A DNA stretch of 18,077 nt from DATGHS01 sp035307785 (GCA_035307785.1 DATGHS010000136.1:1-18077); one strand, 5' to 3'; numbered from the stretch's first letter, positions 7,818 through 15,344 are shown. Notes: generated from the sequence alone by a model not told the origin. Translations and numbers: made by a program.

Positions 7818-7885
7818 CTTGCCCCCTGCGTTGGGGCAAGGTCTCCCGACCGCGTCCCATGCAGCGGCCGAAGATCTCCCGGGTA
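7818..7885. repeat. Stem-loop plus short direct repeat in a gene-free stretch
   Basis: CTTGCCCC (7818-7825) and GGGGCAAG (7833-7840) form a perfect 8-bp stem with a 7-base loop. Directly after it come AGGTCTCCCG (7839-7848) and AGATCTCCCG (7872-7881), two near-identical decamers around a CGACCGCG...CGGCCG core. This resembles a dispersed planctomycete repeat. The rest of 7720-8016 holds no gene I can support. Confidence 0.5.
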
Positions 7886-8016
7886 CCGCAGCAGCCGGAG
7901 AATGTAAACGGCGAAGCAAATAAGTAACGCTAATTGTTGTTGAGAAAGACGCCCCGACTGCTGACACGATTGGCAACTCGGCAACGCTCTTTGCGCAGGC
8001 GGTCGTGCGTGCGTGT

Positions 8017-8367
8017 TCATCTCCTCCGCGGGTACTTCGCGTGCCGGACGGCGTCGAGATCGCGCTGCCAGGCGGCGATCCGTTGGCCACGATATTTCCA
8101 TGGCATGCCCTCGTAATAGGCGTCGCCGGGGCGGCGCGTGTCGGCGCGCACCACCAGAGCCGGCAACGGCGCCAGGCCGAGCCGCCGACATTCCGCGCCG
8201 ACCTCACACAGGGCCGCGTACAGCTCCTGGCTGCGGTGCGTGATGTGCTCGAAGGCTTCGGCGCGGTCTCGAAGTTCGCGGGCGAGTTCGCCATAAGTGA
8301 TGCGCGGATCGGGCAGGCGGACGCGCCGGCGGAGAAGGCCATAAATTGCAGCGGCGAGGGGAGACAT
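8017..8367 (-). CDS. Small hypothetical protein, 116 residues
   Basis: The ORF starts MSPLAAAIYGLLRRRVRL and includes ITYGELARELRDR, a helical stretch RSQELYAALCEVGAECRRLG, then LPALVVRADTRRPGDAYYEG and a basic C-terminus (AAWQRDLDAVRHAKYPRRR). The order 'ITYGELA ... helix ... LPALVV..DT.RPG..YYE' recalls a small winged-helix-like group with an alkyltransferase-like layout, seen as stand-alone proteins of unknown role. There is no PCHR-type alkyltransferase active-site motif, so no repair activity is claimed. The composition is that of a real cytosolic protein. TACAAT on the minus strand (8403-8398) may be its -10; no strong Shine-Dalgarno is present. It is divergent from the beta-propeller gene. 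Confidence 0.65.
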   Translation of the reverse strand: MSPLAAAIYGLLRRRVRLPDPRITYGELARELRDRAEAFEHITHRSQELYAALCEVGAECRRLGLAPLPALVVRADTRRPGDAYYEGMPWKYRGQRIAAWQRDLDAVRHAKYPRRR

Positions 8368-8515
8368 GGCTCTCGATTGTTGAAGGCAATGGCATGCATT
8401 GTATACGAGCAGTCAGCGCGGAAAAACTACGCACACGAATTCCAGGATAGCGAAGGATTATTACAATGTGGCTGGATCATAAACGGACTACCGATTGGAA
8501 TCCAGGAGATCGCTC

Positions 8516-9556
8516 ATGAAGAAATTTACGCAAAGCAGTAGCGCGCCGCTTGCGGCCGCCCTCGGCCTGTCGTTTTGTTTGGGTCTCGCCCTAGTCGCTC
8601 CGGCCGATGAGCCCGCGGCCAAACCCTACAAGATTCTTGCCACCACCCAGATTCCTGCCATCGGGCGGATTGACTACGTCACGGCGGACAGCGTCAACCG
8701 CCGGGTCTATGTCGCCTGCGGGAATGCCGTCAGCATTTTCGACCTCGATACCTACAAGCTCTCCGGCACGCTGGAGAGGGCGTCCGGGCATGGCGTCGCC
8801 GTCGACCCGGAAAACCATACCGGTCTGGTCGTCGGCGATCCCGCGACTTTTTTCAACACGAAGACACTCGAAGTGATCAAGACCTTTCCCGCGCCGGGCG
8901 CCGACGGCTATCTCTTCGACGCCGCGACCCACCACTTTTTTATTCTGAGTCATCGAGCGCCCAACCTCCTCGTGGTCGATTCGAAGGACGGTTCAGTCGT
9001 GGGCAAGGTGGAGGCTATCGGCCCGAACGGCGCCAATGCCGCCGTCGAGCAGGGCGCTTCGGACGGCGAAGGGCATCTCTATTTTGACGTAGCCAATGCG
9101 CACCATATTGCGGTGGTCGACGCCAAATCCCTCAAAGTGACCGGCCATTACGACCTCGGCGAGAAGGGCAACGGGCCCGCGGGGCTGGCCATGGACACCA
9201 AGAACAAGATTCTGTTCGCGATGTGTCGCGGCGGGCGCGGCGGCACGCCCACTTGTGTCATCCTCAGTGCAACCGACGGCAAAATCATCACTACCCTGCC
9301 GCTGGCCGGCGGCAGCGACGGCGGGGTTTTCAATTCCCACACGATGGAGGCGTTCAGCTCTCACGGCAACGGCACGCTGAGCGTCATCAAGGAAAAAAGC
9401 CCGACGGAATTCGTAGTGGAAGAAACGGTGAACACCAAAGCCGGCGCGAAAACCTGCACGCTGGATACCAAGAGCGATCATGTGATCGTGATCACGCGCG
9501 AAGCCGCTCCGACGGGCGGTGGGCAGTTGCTGGATGTGATATTCATTGGTCGATAG
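8516..9556 (+). CDS. Secreted YncE-like beta-propeller protein
   Basis: From the ATG at 8516 the protein has 346 residues. AGGAGA (8502-8507) lies 8 bases upstream, which decides this start over an ATG at 8495. A signal peptide is clear (MKKFTQSS...LGLSFCLGLALVAPADE, cleavage probably after APA). The mature part is a chain of YncE/NHL-like blades: RIDYVTADSVNRRVYVACG, VSIFDLDTYKL, GVAVDPENHTGLVVGD, HHIAVVDAKSLKV, GLAMDTKNKILFAMCRGG, TLDTKSDHVIVITR. Such seven-bladed propellers bind ligands or partner proteins in the periplasm; no catalytic motif is seen. TACAAT at 8462-8467 is a possible -10. The stop codon is part of a nested inverted repeat. The gene appears to stand alone. Confidence 0.88.
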   Translation: MKKFTQSSSAPLAAALGLSFCLGLALVAPADEPAAKPYKILATTQIPAIGRIDYVTADSVNRRVYVACGNAVSIFDLDTYKLSGTLERASGHGVAVDPENHTGLVVGDPATFFNTKTLEVIKTFPAPGADGYLFDAATHHFFILSHRAPNLLVVDSKDGSVVGKVEAIGPNGANAAVEQGASDGEGHLYFDVANAHHIAVVDAKSLKVTGHYDLGEKGNGPAGLAMDTKNKILFAMCRGGRGGTPTCVILSATDGKIITTLPLAGGSDGGVFNSHTMEAFSSHGNGTLSVIKEKSPTEFVVEETVNTKAGAKTCTLDTKSDHVIVITREAAPTGGGQLLDVIFIGR

Positions 9557-9655
9557 AGGCGATTTCAAAACCGTAGCCGCAGGCTTTAGCCTGCGGATGC
9601 CGCCGCAGGCTTTAGCCTGCGGCTACGGTTAGCGCCGGTTTTGAAATCGTCTCTA
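9554..9655. repeat. Nested inverted repeat spanning the propeller gene's stop codon
   Basis: The outer arms, 9554-9573 and 9636-9655, pair at 19 of 20 positions, and the left one begins with the TAG stop codon. Inside are two copies of CCGCAGGCTTTAGCCTGCGG (9577-9596 and 9603-9622), each a near-palindrome; with flanking CCGTAG/CTACGG they form inner 26-base arms. The core is a type I associate with dispersed planctomycete repeats. It could fold into a large hairpin ending the transcript. Confidence 0.8.
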
Positions 9656-9762
9656 GGTATTAACTCCGAAAACGCCGGGTGCTTCGCATGGCGCAATCAG
9701 CCGTTCGGCCAAATAGACAGCGAGTAGCGAGTAGTGCAGGGGCAAAAAGGGCTAGGGGAAAA

Positions 9763-9810
9763 GGCCGTCCGAGGTTGTTATGGAATTAATCATAATAACT
9801 TCGGACGGCC
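9763..9810 (-). terminator. Strong intrinsic-type terminator for the 65-residue gene
   Basis: Arms 9763-9782 and 9791-9810 are 20 bases each and pair at 18 of 20 positions around an 8-base AT loop. Read on the minus strand the stem is followed by TTTTCCCC, as in a rho-independent terminator. It lies 38 bases past the stop of the minus-strand gene at 9849. The remainder of 9557-9848 holds the nested repeat and nothing else I can support. Confidence 0.6.
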
Positions 9811-9848
9811 CCTCCTTCAGATCATGGAAACAGAATGGCTCGTCTGGG

Positions 9849-10046
9849 TTACAAGGGAGGCCAATTATGGTCCAAGCCTTCGCGCTCTATTTGCTGGACC
9901 TGACTTTCGATGATGCCAAACCGCTCGCTGACCAACTTCCGGGACTGGGCCACGTCCATCGCTTGATCCTGGGCTTCCACGAGGGCCAGGAATATTTCCT
10001 TGCGGCGCTCTTCCGTTGGCCGTTCGTCGTTTCGGTTCGGTGTCAT
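9849..10046 (-). CDS. Small conserved-looking protein, 65 residues
   Basis: The start at 10046 is decided by a strong AGGAGG 7 bases upstream; the frame extends further 5' but without a ribosome site. The protein begins MTPNRNDERPTEERRKEIFL and continues through VEAQDQAMDVAQSRKLVSER to EREGLDHNWPPL. It is almost all helical and charged. Its layout (helix, then DVAQSRKLVSERFGI-IESQVQQIEREG) is like a short helix-turn-helix or resolvase-type DNA-binding unit, and small proteins ending in EREGLD..WPPL are, as I recall, frequent in planctomycetes. No function can be given. A possible promoter is TTGCCG (10118-10113), 18 bases, TACTAT (10094-10089) on the minus strand. Confidence 0.7.
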   Translation of the reverse strand: MTPNRNDERPTEERRKEIFLALVEAQDQAMDVAQSRKLVSERFGIIESQVQQIEREGLDHNWPPL

Positions 10047-10124
10047 GGATCGTCCTCCTGTGGTTGAATGCTTCGACTCAGCGAATCGATAGTACACATT
10101 TCGCGCTTCAATCGGCAACATCAA

Positions 10125-10644
10125 ATTTGGATTTTGGTTAAGGATTCGGGGCGATCCCAGGTTGTTCGAGCCCCTTCACGACACCGCCGTTGGGCATCCA
10201 CTTTTTGCCCGGTTCTCATTCCTTGCCTTTCCCAATCCGGATCGTATGTTTTGGCGGCTTAGAATGCGCGCGGCGAGTACTTCAGCACGAAGTGGCGGCA
10301 AGGGTTTCACTTTTCCAGTCACCAACTTAGTAACCATCATGTTCACCAATCACCAAACTTGCAACCAGCACTGTATCTGTCACCCAGACTACAACCAGAA
10401 ACCTAACTTGTATCAATTTGAATCAATCTGTGCGAAGGCCTCGGGCGCACGCCCGAAGGCATGGCGGTCGAGGGAGTTGCGCCCTGTCCCACAGTGGAGC
10501 GCATTGTCACTTGGTTACAAAAAGATACTGTCGCCCATGATTTACGACCACGAGCAAAATGTAGGGCAGGCGGTCTCCGAATGCCGAGAACCGAAATCGT
10601 TGAAGCCGGCACCCGACGTCGAGCATGCTCCCGATTTAGCCTAC
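10125..10644. other. Gene-free stretch with a G-poor patch and a GC hairpin
   Basis: I see no convincing gene here. Around 10313-10410 the plus strand is poor in G and rich in A and C, with repeated ACCA/CAACC/GTNAC-like words; it stands out from its surroundings. At 10441-10456 TCGGGC-gcac-GCCCGA forms a 6-bp stem with flanking complementarity (CC..AAGG) and could end transcription of the minus-strand membrane-protein gene. Open frames across the region have unnatural composition. Confidence 0.4.
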
Positions 10645-11367
10645 TTACGCCTCCTGCGGCACTTCGGGCTTCGTGGCAATGAGCTGCTGAATCCGCTTCA
10701 TCCGCGCATTGAGGAAGAGCACATTCGAGATCGTGGCCACTACGCCGCGGCCACCCTGGGTTTGCATCTTCAGGTCGCCTGAGCCCAGCCCCAGCACCCA
10801 GTTGCGGAACAGGTCCGACTGATCCTTGGAGAAGACGATGCCATCGGTGTCGTAGCTACTTTCCACGGCTCCGATTACGAATTCGTGAGTAATCTGGCCC
10901 GGCCGAACGCGCCAGAACGACAGGTGATCGAATACCACGACCACGACCAGCCAGACGATCAACAGGCCCGTGGACAGAAACAGGTAGAAACCCATGTCCA
11001 TGAACACGGTCAATTCCCCGAACCAGCGGAGAATGCTCGGCCACCAGTCGAGATAGGCGAACAGCAGCGTGATGAAGGCGCCGCCCAGTACAAGCACGAG
11101 GGAGGCCAGACCGCGCATGCGCGTATTGGTGAGGATGATCATCCCAAGGATCACCAGCGAGAAGATAACCCCCAGGTTCGGGCCGGCCGAGAGTAGCACC
11201 GGCCGATCACCGACCTGGATTTGAACGCCGTGCATTCGGGTGAGCAACGCCATAAGATAGCCGATGGCCCACACGGGCCACCAGTAGAAAATCCAGGAAT
11301 GGCCGAAAAGGATCACCTGGGGAACTTTGGCGACTCTCATTTCATGGGGCTGTGTTGCAGTAGCCAT
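10645..11367 (-). CDS. Four-TM membrane protein with PH-like C-terminal domain
   Basis: The protein has 240 residues from the ATG at 11367, chosen because GAGGTG lies just upstream and because the longer frame would overlap the neighbouring dehydrogenase gene and looks unnatural. Four hydrophobic segments are visible at about 22-43, 65-81, 87-105 and 122-147 (the last reads GLLIVWLVVVVVFDH). The soluble tail, 150-240, reads FWRVRPGQITHEFVIG...DGIVFSKDQSDLFRNWVLGLGSGDLKMQTQGG, which resembles bacterial PH-like domains attached to membrane helices; this is pattern-level inference. The protein looks like a conserved planctomycete membrane protein of unknown role. It is 163 bases downstream of the dehydrogenase gene, same strand, possibly co-transcribed. 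Confidence 0.82.
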   Translation of the reverse strand: MATATQPHEMRVAKVPQVILFGHSWIFYWWPVWAIGYLMALLTRMHGVQIQVGDRPVLLSAGPNLGVIFSLVILGMIILTNTRMRGLASLVLVLGGAFITLLFAYLDWWPSILRWFGELTVFMDMGFYLFLSTGLLIVWLVVVVVFDHLSFWRVRPGQITHEFVIGAVESSYDTDGIVFSKDQSDLFRNWVLGLGSGDLKMQTQGGRGVVATISNVLFLNARMKRIQQLIATKPEVPQEA

Positions 11368-11530
11368 AATGCACCTCGCGAAAATGCGGTTTTCCAAAAA
11401 TCGCTTCGAAAGGCGCAAAAGTGCAAATGCGATGCCACTTGACGGCACGGGCCGCCGGCGTGCAATCGAGATGGGGTTGGCAGCCAAATGAATCTGTAGT
11501 ATTGCCGATTGCTCGAGCAGCTGATTGTCA

Positions 11531-12823
11531 TCAGAACACGAACTCCGGCATCCCGGAGTTGCCGAGCAAGTGATTTTGCCGACGAATCGACGCTCCGTTT
11601 TCGCGAATCTCATCGACGCTTCGAACCCCGACCAGGCGCATGGATCGTTCCAGTTCGGCGCGGATGATATCAAACGCCCGCCTCATTCCGGCATGTCCAC
11701 CGGCGCCTAGCCCTGCCACATAAGCACGACCGAGCCCGACTGCTTTCACTCCGTAGCTCAGTGCGATCAGTATGTCCTTGCCGTTTCGAATTCCGCCATC
11801 CATCATGAAATCTATTTTCGAGGGTGCCAACTTGGGCATCTCTTCGGCGACCATGTGAAGAGTCGGCGGCACTCTATCTTCCTGACGGCCGCCATGGTTG
11901 GACCAGATAACGGCAGAAGCGCCGCTGTCCTCGGCCCGCTTGGCGTCTTCCGCGTTGTGCACTCCTTTCACGATGAGCGGTCCGTCGCCCCAGGCCTCCT
12001 TGATCCACCTGAAGTCATTCCACGTTACCGCCGACGCGGCAAGTTGCGTGGCGATGTCGGCGTAGGGCATAGGAGTTCCTTTTTCGTCCAGCTGGACGTT
12101 GACGAACTGCATCATGCCACCGTCGGCCCAATAGCTAAACAGCCACGAGAGATGGGTCAGCATCTGGGGCGCAAGCCGGAGCTTTTCTCTAAGAAGTCCA
12201 AGGCGCTGGCCAAAGCCGAGTCCCTTAAAGGACTGGAGCGCCGCAGCTGGCTTCATCCGCGCATGGCCCACGCGGTTGCCGGACACCGCGGTGTCAATCG
12301 TAAGGATCAACCCGGTGAACCCGGCGCGCCTGGCACGGTGAATGCCCCTGGTCGCCACTTCGCGGCCGCCGCAGAGGTAGAGTTGGAACCAGCATTTCCT
12401 TGCCGAGGCAGCGGCCACTTCCTCCATCGGCGTTCCGGTGACGGTGGAAAGCGCCAGCACGGTCCCATACTCGCCAGCGACTTTGGCGGCGACAGCCTCA
12501 GCCTTGGGCCAAAGCGAGCGGAGGCTGCCAACCGGTGCTACGAACCAGGGGATTTGCAATTCATGATTTACAACCGTGGTGCGAAGATCCAGGGAATCGA
12601 GCTTGATCGCCCCACGAGCAGTAGTCACTGCCTGTTGGAAGGCTTGCACGTTTCTCCTCAGGGTGATCTCGTTGTCTGCTGCGCCGCGGAAATACTCGCG
12701 GACAATCGGCGGCACGCGCCGCATGAGCAGCTTCCAGAGGTCCTCGGTCGTTTGTGCTTCGGCGACTCGATTGGCCCATTTCCCTTCGCTTCGGCGGTGA
12801 AGGTAGTCCAGAAGTGTTTTGAT
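11531..12823 (-). CDS. FMN-dependent alpha-hydroxy-acid dehydrogenase (ATC start)
   Basis: The protein belongs to the glycolate oxidase / L-lactate / mandelate dehydrogenase family, which oxidises 2-hydroxy acids using FMN. Numbered from an internal ATG at 12724: YFRGAADNEITLRRN (11-25), FVAPVG near 61-66, WFQLY (112-116), the catalytic-site lysine in IVKGV (K253), SNHGGRQ with catalytic His277 and Arg280, and the FMN phosphate site DGGIRNGKDI (309-318). The coding frame clearly extends 33 codons upstream of that ATG (DYLHRRSEGKWANR, TTEDLWKLLMRR), restoring the family's usual first helix. An in-frame stop lies just before; the only start in register with AGGAG (12831-12835) is ATC at 12823, 7 bases away. 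Substrate cannot be told. Exact start is uncertain: if ATC is not used, 12724 is the next canonical codon. No signal peptide is seen. Confidence 0.92.
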   Translation of the reverse strand: MKTLLDYLHRRSEGKWANRVAEAQTTEDLWKLLMRRVPPIVREYFRGAADNEITLRRNVQAFQQAVTTARGAIKLDSLDLRTTVVNHELQIPWFVAPVGSLRSLWPKAEAVAAKVAGEYGTVLALSTVTGTPMEEVAAASARKCWFQLYLCGGREVATRGIHRARRAGFTGLILTIDTAVSGNRVGHARMKPAAALQSFKGLGFGQRLGLLREKLRLAPQMLTHLSWLFSYWADGGMMQFVNVQLDEKGTPMPYADIATQLAASAVTWNDFRWIKEAWGDGPLIVKGVHNAEDAKRAEDSGASAVIWSNHGGRQEDRVPPTLHMVAEEMPKLAPSKIDFMMDGGIRNGKDILIALSYGVKAVGLGRAYVAGLGAGGHAGMRRAFDIIRAELERSMRLVGVRSVDEIRENGASIRRQNHLLGNSGMPEFVF

Positions 12824-12920
12824 TGTGAGACTCCTTCAACAGCCTTAGCAATAACAGAAAGACGCTCCGACCCCGATGGTACGATAATGGCAGGAGAAGT
12901 GGAGCATTCGCGGATGGATG

Positions 12921-14585
12921 TTATTCCACATTATCGCTGCGATGTAGCTCGCAGTTATCGGGAATGAACCACGGCCCTTTTTCATTGCCTGTCAGGTCGC
13001 AGCGGCGGACGACGGCCAGTGCGCCGTCTTGGAGACGGATGGCGTTGCCGGCATTTTCCTGGATATAGCAGCGGCGGAATTCGCCTTTGCCGCCGGGGCT
13101 GATGGCCACGCCCGAGCGCTTGTTGGCGATGATCTTGCACTCGCGAAACCGGCCTTCGCCGTCCTGGAAGATGTGTACGCCGCCGGCCTGATTGTCGCGA
13201 ATTTCGCAGCGAAGGAAAGTGCCTTGGCCGCCCTCGCCAATCGAGACGCCGGCCGAGCCATGTCCTGCGATGCGGCAGTTCTCGAACTCGCCCCGGCCGC
13301 TGTCGTAAATGAACACGCCGGCATCGGCACTCCCGAACATGGTGCAGGATCTTAACACGGGCCGAGCCTTGCCGTGGATTGCGACGCAGGCCAGGGAGTG
13401 CGAGCGGATCAGGCATTCCTCCAGCACTGGCTGGCCGCGGCTGAAATCGAGGGCGTAGCAGTCCTCTTGTTTCTCGGCCGGCCGGCAACGCAGGGTCAGC
13501 CCGCGAATGAGTACCGACTCGTCGGTGGCAATTTCCAGGCAATGAGCATCGTGAGTGGAGATCACGACTTGATCGACGGTGCCGGCTCCCACGATTTCGA
13601 GCGGCCGGTCGATCACCAGCGTTTCGCGGTACTTCCCTGGCTGCACCAGAATTCTGTTGCCTGGGGCCGCGGAGTTGATCGCTTCCTGAATGCTGGTGAA
13701 CTGGCCCGCGCCGTTTTGGGAAACGACGATCGGAGCCAGCAACACCGACGATTTATTGCGGCCGCGCTCGCTCCAGGCAGCGCCTTCGGGACGTAGGAAT
13801 TCTTCAATTTGGTCGCTCGTCCAGCGCTGGGCGGGGTCGCGCTGGAGCAGGTTCTGCAGCAGTGTTTTCCACGGCTGCCGCAAGTAGGGCGGAATGTTGG
13901 GCGGCAACGTGCGCAAGTTTTCGAGAAAAGCTTGCCGGGTTTCGCCCGCATGGGCATGGCGGCCTGTAAAATGATTCAGGATCGTCACGCCCAGGGCATA
14001 AATATCATTGGCGGGCCCGAGTTCGCGATTGAGTGTCTCGGGCGCCAGGTAGGTCAGACTGGCATTACGGGTGGAGCGGTCGTTGGCTGGCCGCAAAAGG
14101 CCAAAGTCGCCCAGTTTCCAGCGGCCCTTCACACGAATAATGTTGGCCGGCTTGACGTCGCCGTGCAGGTGGCCTTGCGAATGGATGTAGGCCAGAGCCA
14201 TGGCCACACCGCGAACCAAGTCGCGCAATTCGGGGTCGGGCAGTATCTCGCGTGAACGCACGATCTGGCCCAACGATGTGTCGCCCAGCTCCGTCGCCAA
14301 AAAAATCGAAGAAGCGAGCGCCCCGGAGCGGATTTCACCGGACGAACGGTAGGCAATCACATAATCATGATTCAGCCGGGCCAAGGCGAGGATTTCGTTC
14401 AGAATCTTGGTGCGATGCTCGTCGGTTTCCGGCGATATGATTTTGACGGCAGCCTGGGTAATGACCTGGCCCATGGTGACTTCATCGGCCGCGAAGACAC
14501 TGCCATACGAGCCGTGGCCAATGAATTCGCTCAAACGGTAGCGGCCATCAATTAGCGTGCCTAGCCAGCGATCGGGATGAGTCAT
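12921..14585 (-). CDS. Ser/Thr protein kinase fused to a right-handed beta-helix
   Basis: Of 554 residues, 1-265 form a Hanks-type kinase: glycine loop GHGSYGSV (23-30), ATP-binding Lys48 in AAVKII, helix-C Glu64, catalytic loop HLHGDVKPANI (139-149) with Asp143, DFG at 160-162, and YLAPETL (179-185). All catalytic residues are present, but the loop reads HGD where most kinases have HRD. Residues 285-545 are a right-handed parallel beta-helix of about ten coils (repeated G-V-x-I and F-x-x-C-x-I rungs: GVFIYDSGRGEFENCRI, GVSIGEGGQGTFLRCEI, GVHIFQDGEGRFRECKI, GVAISPGGKGEFRRCYI). There is no transmembrane segment, so it is probably cytosolic. The helix may bind a substrate or a polysaccharide/protein partner. 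The gene is divergent from the HU gene. No Shine-Dalgarno precedes the ATG. Confidence 0.95.
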   Translation of the reverse strand: MTHPDRWLGTLIDGRYRLSEFIGHGSYGSVFAADEVTMGQVITQAAVKIISPETDEHRTKILNEILALARLNHDYVIAYRSSGEIRSGALASSIFLATELGDTSLGQIVRSREILPDPELRDLVRGVAMALAYIHSQGHLHGDVKPANIIRVKGRWKLGDFGLLRPANDRSTRNASLTYLAPETLNRELGPANDIYALGVTILNHFTGRHAHAGETRQAFLENLRTLPPNIPPYLRQPWKTLLQNLLQRDPAQRWTSDQIEEFLRPEGAAWSERGRNKSSVLLAPIVVSQNGAGQFTSIQEAINSAAPGNRILVQPGKYRETLVIDRPLEIVGAGTVDQVVISTHDAHCLEIATDESVLIRGLTLRCRPAEKQEDCYALDFSRGQPVLEECLIRSHSLACVAIHGKARPVLRSCTMFGSADAGVFIYDSGRGEFENCRIAGHGSAGVSIGEGGQGTFLRCEIRDNQAGGVHIFQDGEGRFRECKIIANKRSGVAISPGGKGEFRRCYIQENAGNAIRLQDGALAVVRRCDLTGNEKGPWFIPDNCELHRSDNVE

Positions 14586-14654
14586 GAAAGAAAACCGAAT
14601 CTTGTTCGCGCACTGCTCCCGGGACTGACGTCCCAGGGCTTAGGACCGAATTTA

Positions 14655-14683
14655 TTTTTACGGTATGGAGCAACGATTCGCAA
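14655..14683 (-). promoter_or_regulatory. Possible promoter of the kinase gene
   Basis: On the minus strand TTGCGA (14683-14678) and TAAAAA (14660-14655) are 17 bases apart, about 70 bases before the kinase ATG. Between them and the gene is a small palindrome, GGGAC-tgac-GTCCC, at 14621-14634. Confidence 0.4.
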
Positions 14684-14740
14684 GCGAGAGTGGGGTGGCG
14701 GAACGGTTTCTCAACTTGCAAAGCGAAAGTCTTTTTTTGA

Positions 14741-14769
14741 TTGACTCTACCGCATGCGCCCTCTACACT
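14741..14769 (+). promoter_or_regulatory. Sigma70-type promoter of the HU gene
   Basis: TTGACT (14741-14746), a 17-base spacer and TACACT (14764-14769) form the best promoter in the window, preceded by a T7 run at 14732-14738 that could serve as an UP-like element. Transcription would start near 14776, about 47 bases before the GTG start. Confidence 0.65.
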
Positions 14770-14822
14770 TGAATCCATTCGGTGGAGCCGAAGCACCGCG
14801 GCAACAACTAGGAGTGGCAAAG

Positions 14823-15344
14823 GTGACCAAGAAAGAAATCGTCAAGCAGATATCGGAAGACACGGGCCTGACTCAACTCCAGGCCAAGAAAATCGTCCAG
14901 ATGACGTTTGACGCGATCATCGAAACCCTCGTTCGAGAATCACGCATCGAGTTGCGGAATTTCGGCGTCTTCGAAGTGAAGTTGCGCAAGGCTCGCAAAG
15001 CGCGCAATCCGCGCACTAATGAAGATGTGCACGTGGGGCCCAAGAACGTCGTCACATTCCAGCCCGGCAAGAAGATGGAAGAGTCGGTGCGGCGCATGCC
15101 GCTGGCGGAGCCGCGCCCGCGCAAACCACGCAAGAATCGCTCCGCTGCTCGCTCGGCCGACCTCGATGGGCTCGAGGACGCGGTGAATATCCGTGAGCCG
15201 GTGCTGGCGGGAAGCGCTGCGGCCGTCTTGACCAACGGCGCCGATACGATTCCCAGCGAAAACGGCACCTCCGTCGACCACGGCGAAGGGGGGGCCACGG
15301 CCACAGTTACTGCCAAGAAGACCCGCAAGCGGCGCGAAAAGTAG
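14823..15344 (+). CDS. HU-family nucleoid protein with basic C-terminal extension
   Basis: The start is a GTG at 14823, with AGGAG (14810-14814) 8 bases upstream, giving 173 residues; an upstream ATG at 14754 overlaps the promoter and is rejected. Residues 1-95 are the HU/IHF fold: VTKKEIVKQISEDTGLTQLQ, then the helical dimer interface, IELRNFGVFEVKLRKARKAR, and the DNA-binding arm RNPRTNEDVHVGPKNVVTF with the intercalating proline. The core should dimerise, bend DNA and organise the nucleoid. After the core comes a tail of about 75 residues, basic at both ends (RPRKPRKNRSAAR; AKKTRKRREK) and acidic or neutral between, which E. coli HU lacks; such tails resemble histone-H1-like extensions found in some bacteria. 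Good promoter and ribosome site suggest strong expression. Confidence 0.93.
   Translation: MTKKEIVKQISEDTGLTQLQAKKIVQMTFDAIIETLVRESRIELRNFGVFEVKLRKARKARNPRTNEDVHVGPKNVVTFQPGKKMEESVRRMPLAEPRPRKPRKNRSAARSADLDGLEDAVNIREPVLAGSAAAVLTNGADTIPSENGTSVDHGEGGATATVTAKKTRKRREK

Noticed and set aside
7776..8399. Minus-strand frame of 207 residues overlapping the 116-residue gene
   Set aside because: Ser/Thr/Arg/Ala-rich shadow in another frame; the 116-residue frame has balanced composition.
10166..10190. TTCGA-containing stretch that recalls a tRNA T-arm
   Set aside because: No matching 5-bp stem around it and no acceptor, D or anticodon arms nearby.
10162..10782. Plus-strand frame of 206 residues
   Set aside because: Unnatural composition; it crosses the G-poor patch and runs antisense into the membrane-protein gene.
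11545..11562. CTCCGG/CCGGAG palindrome
   Set aside because: It lies within the last codons of the dehydrogenase gene, is short and has no T-run, so it is better explained by coding sequence.
11855..12967. Plus-strand frame of 370 residues opposite the dehydrogenase gene
   Set aside because: The minus strand encodes all FMN dehydrogenase motifs; the plus frame has no recognisable domain and arises from codon bias.
14754..14822. N-terminal extension of HU from an upstream ATG
   Set aside because: It would overlap the promoter and add 23 non-family residues; the GTG at 14823 has a correctly spaced AGGAG.
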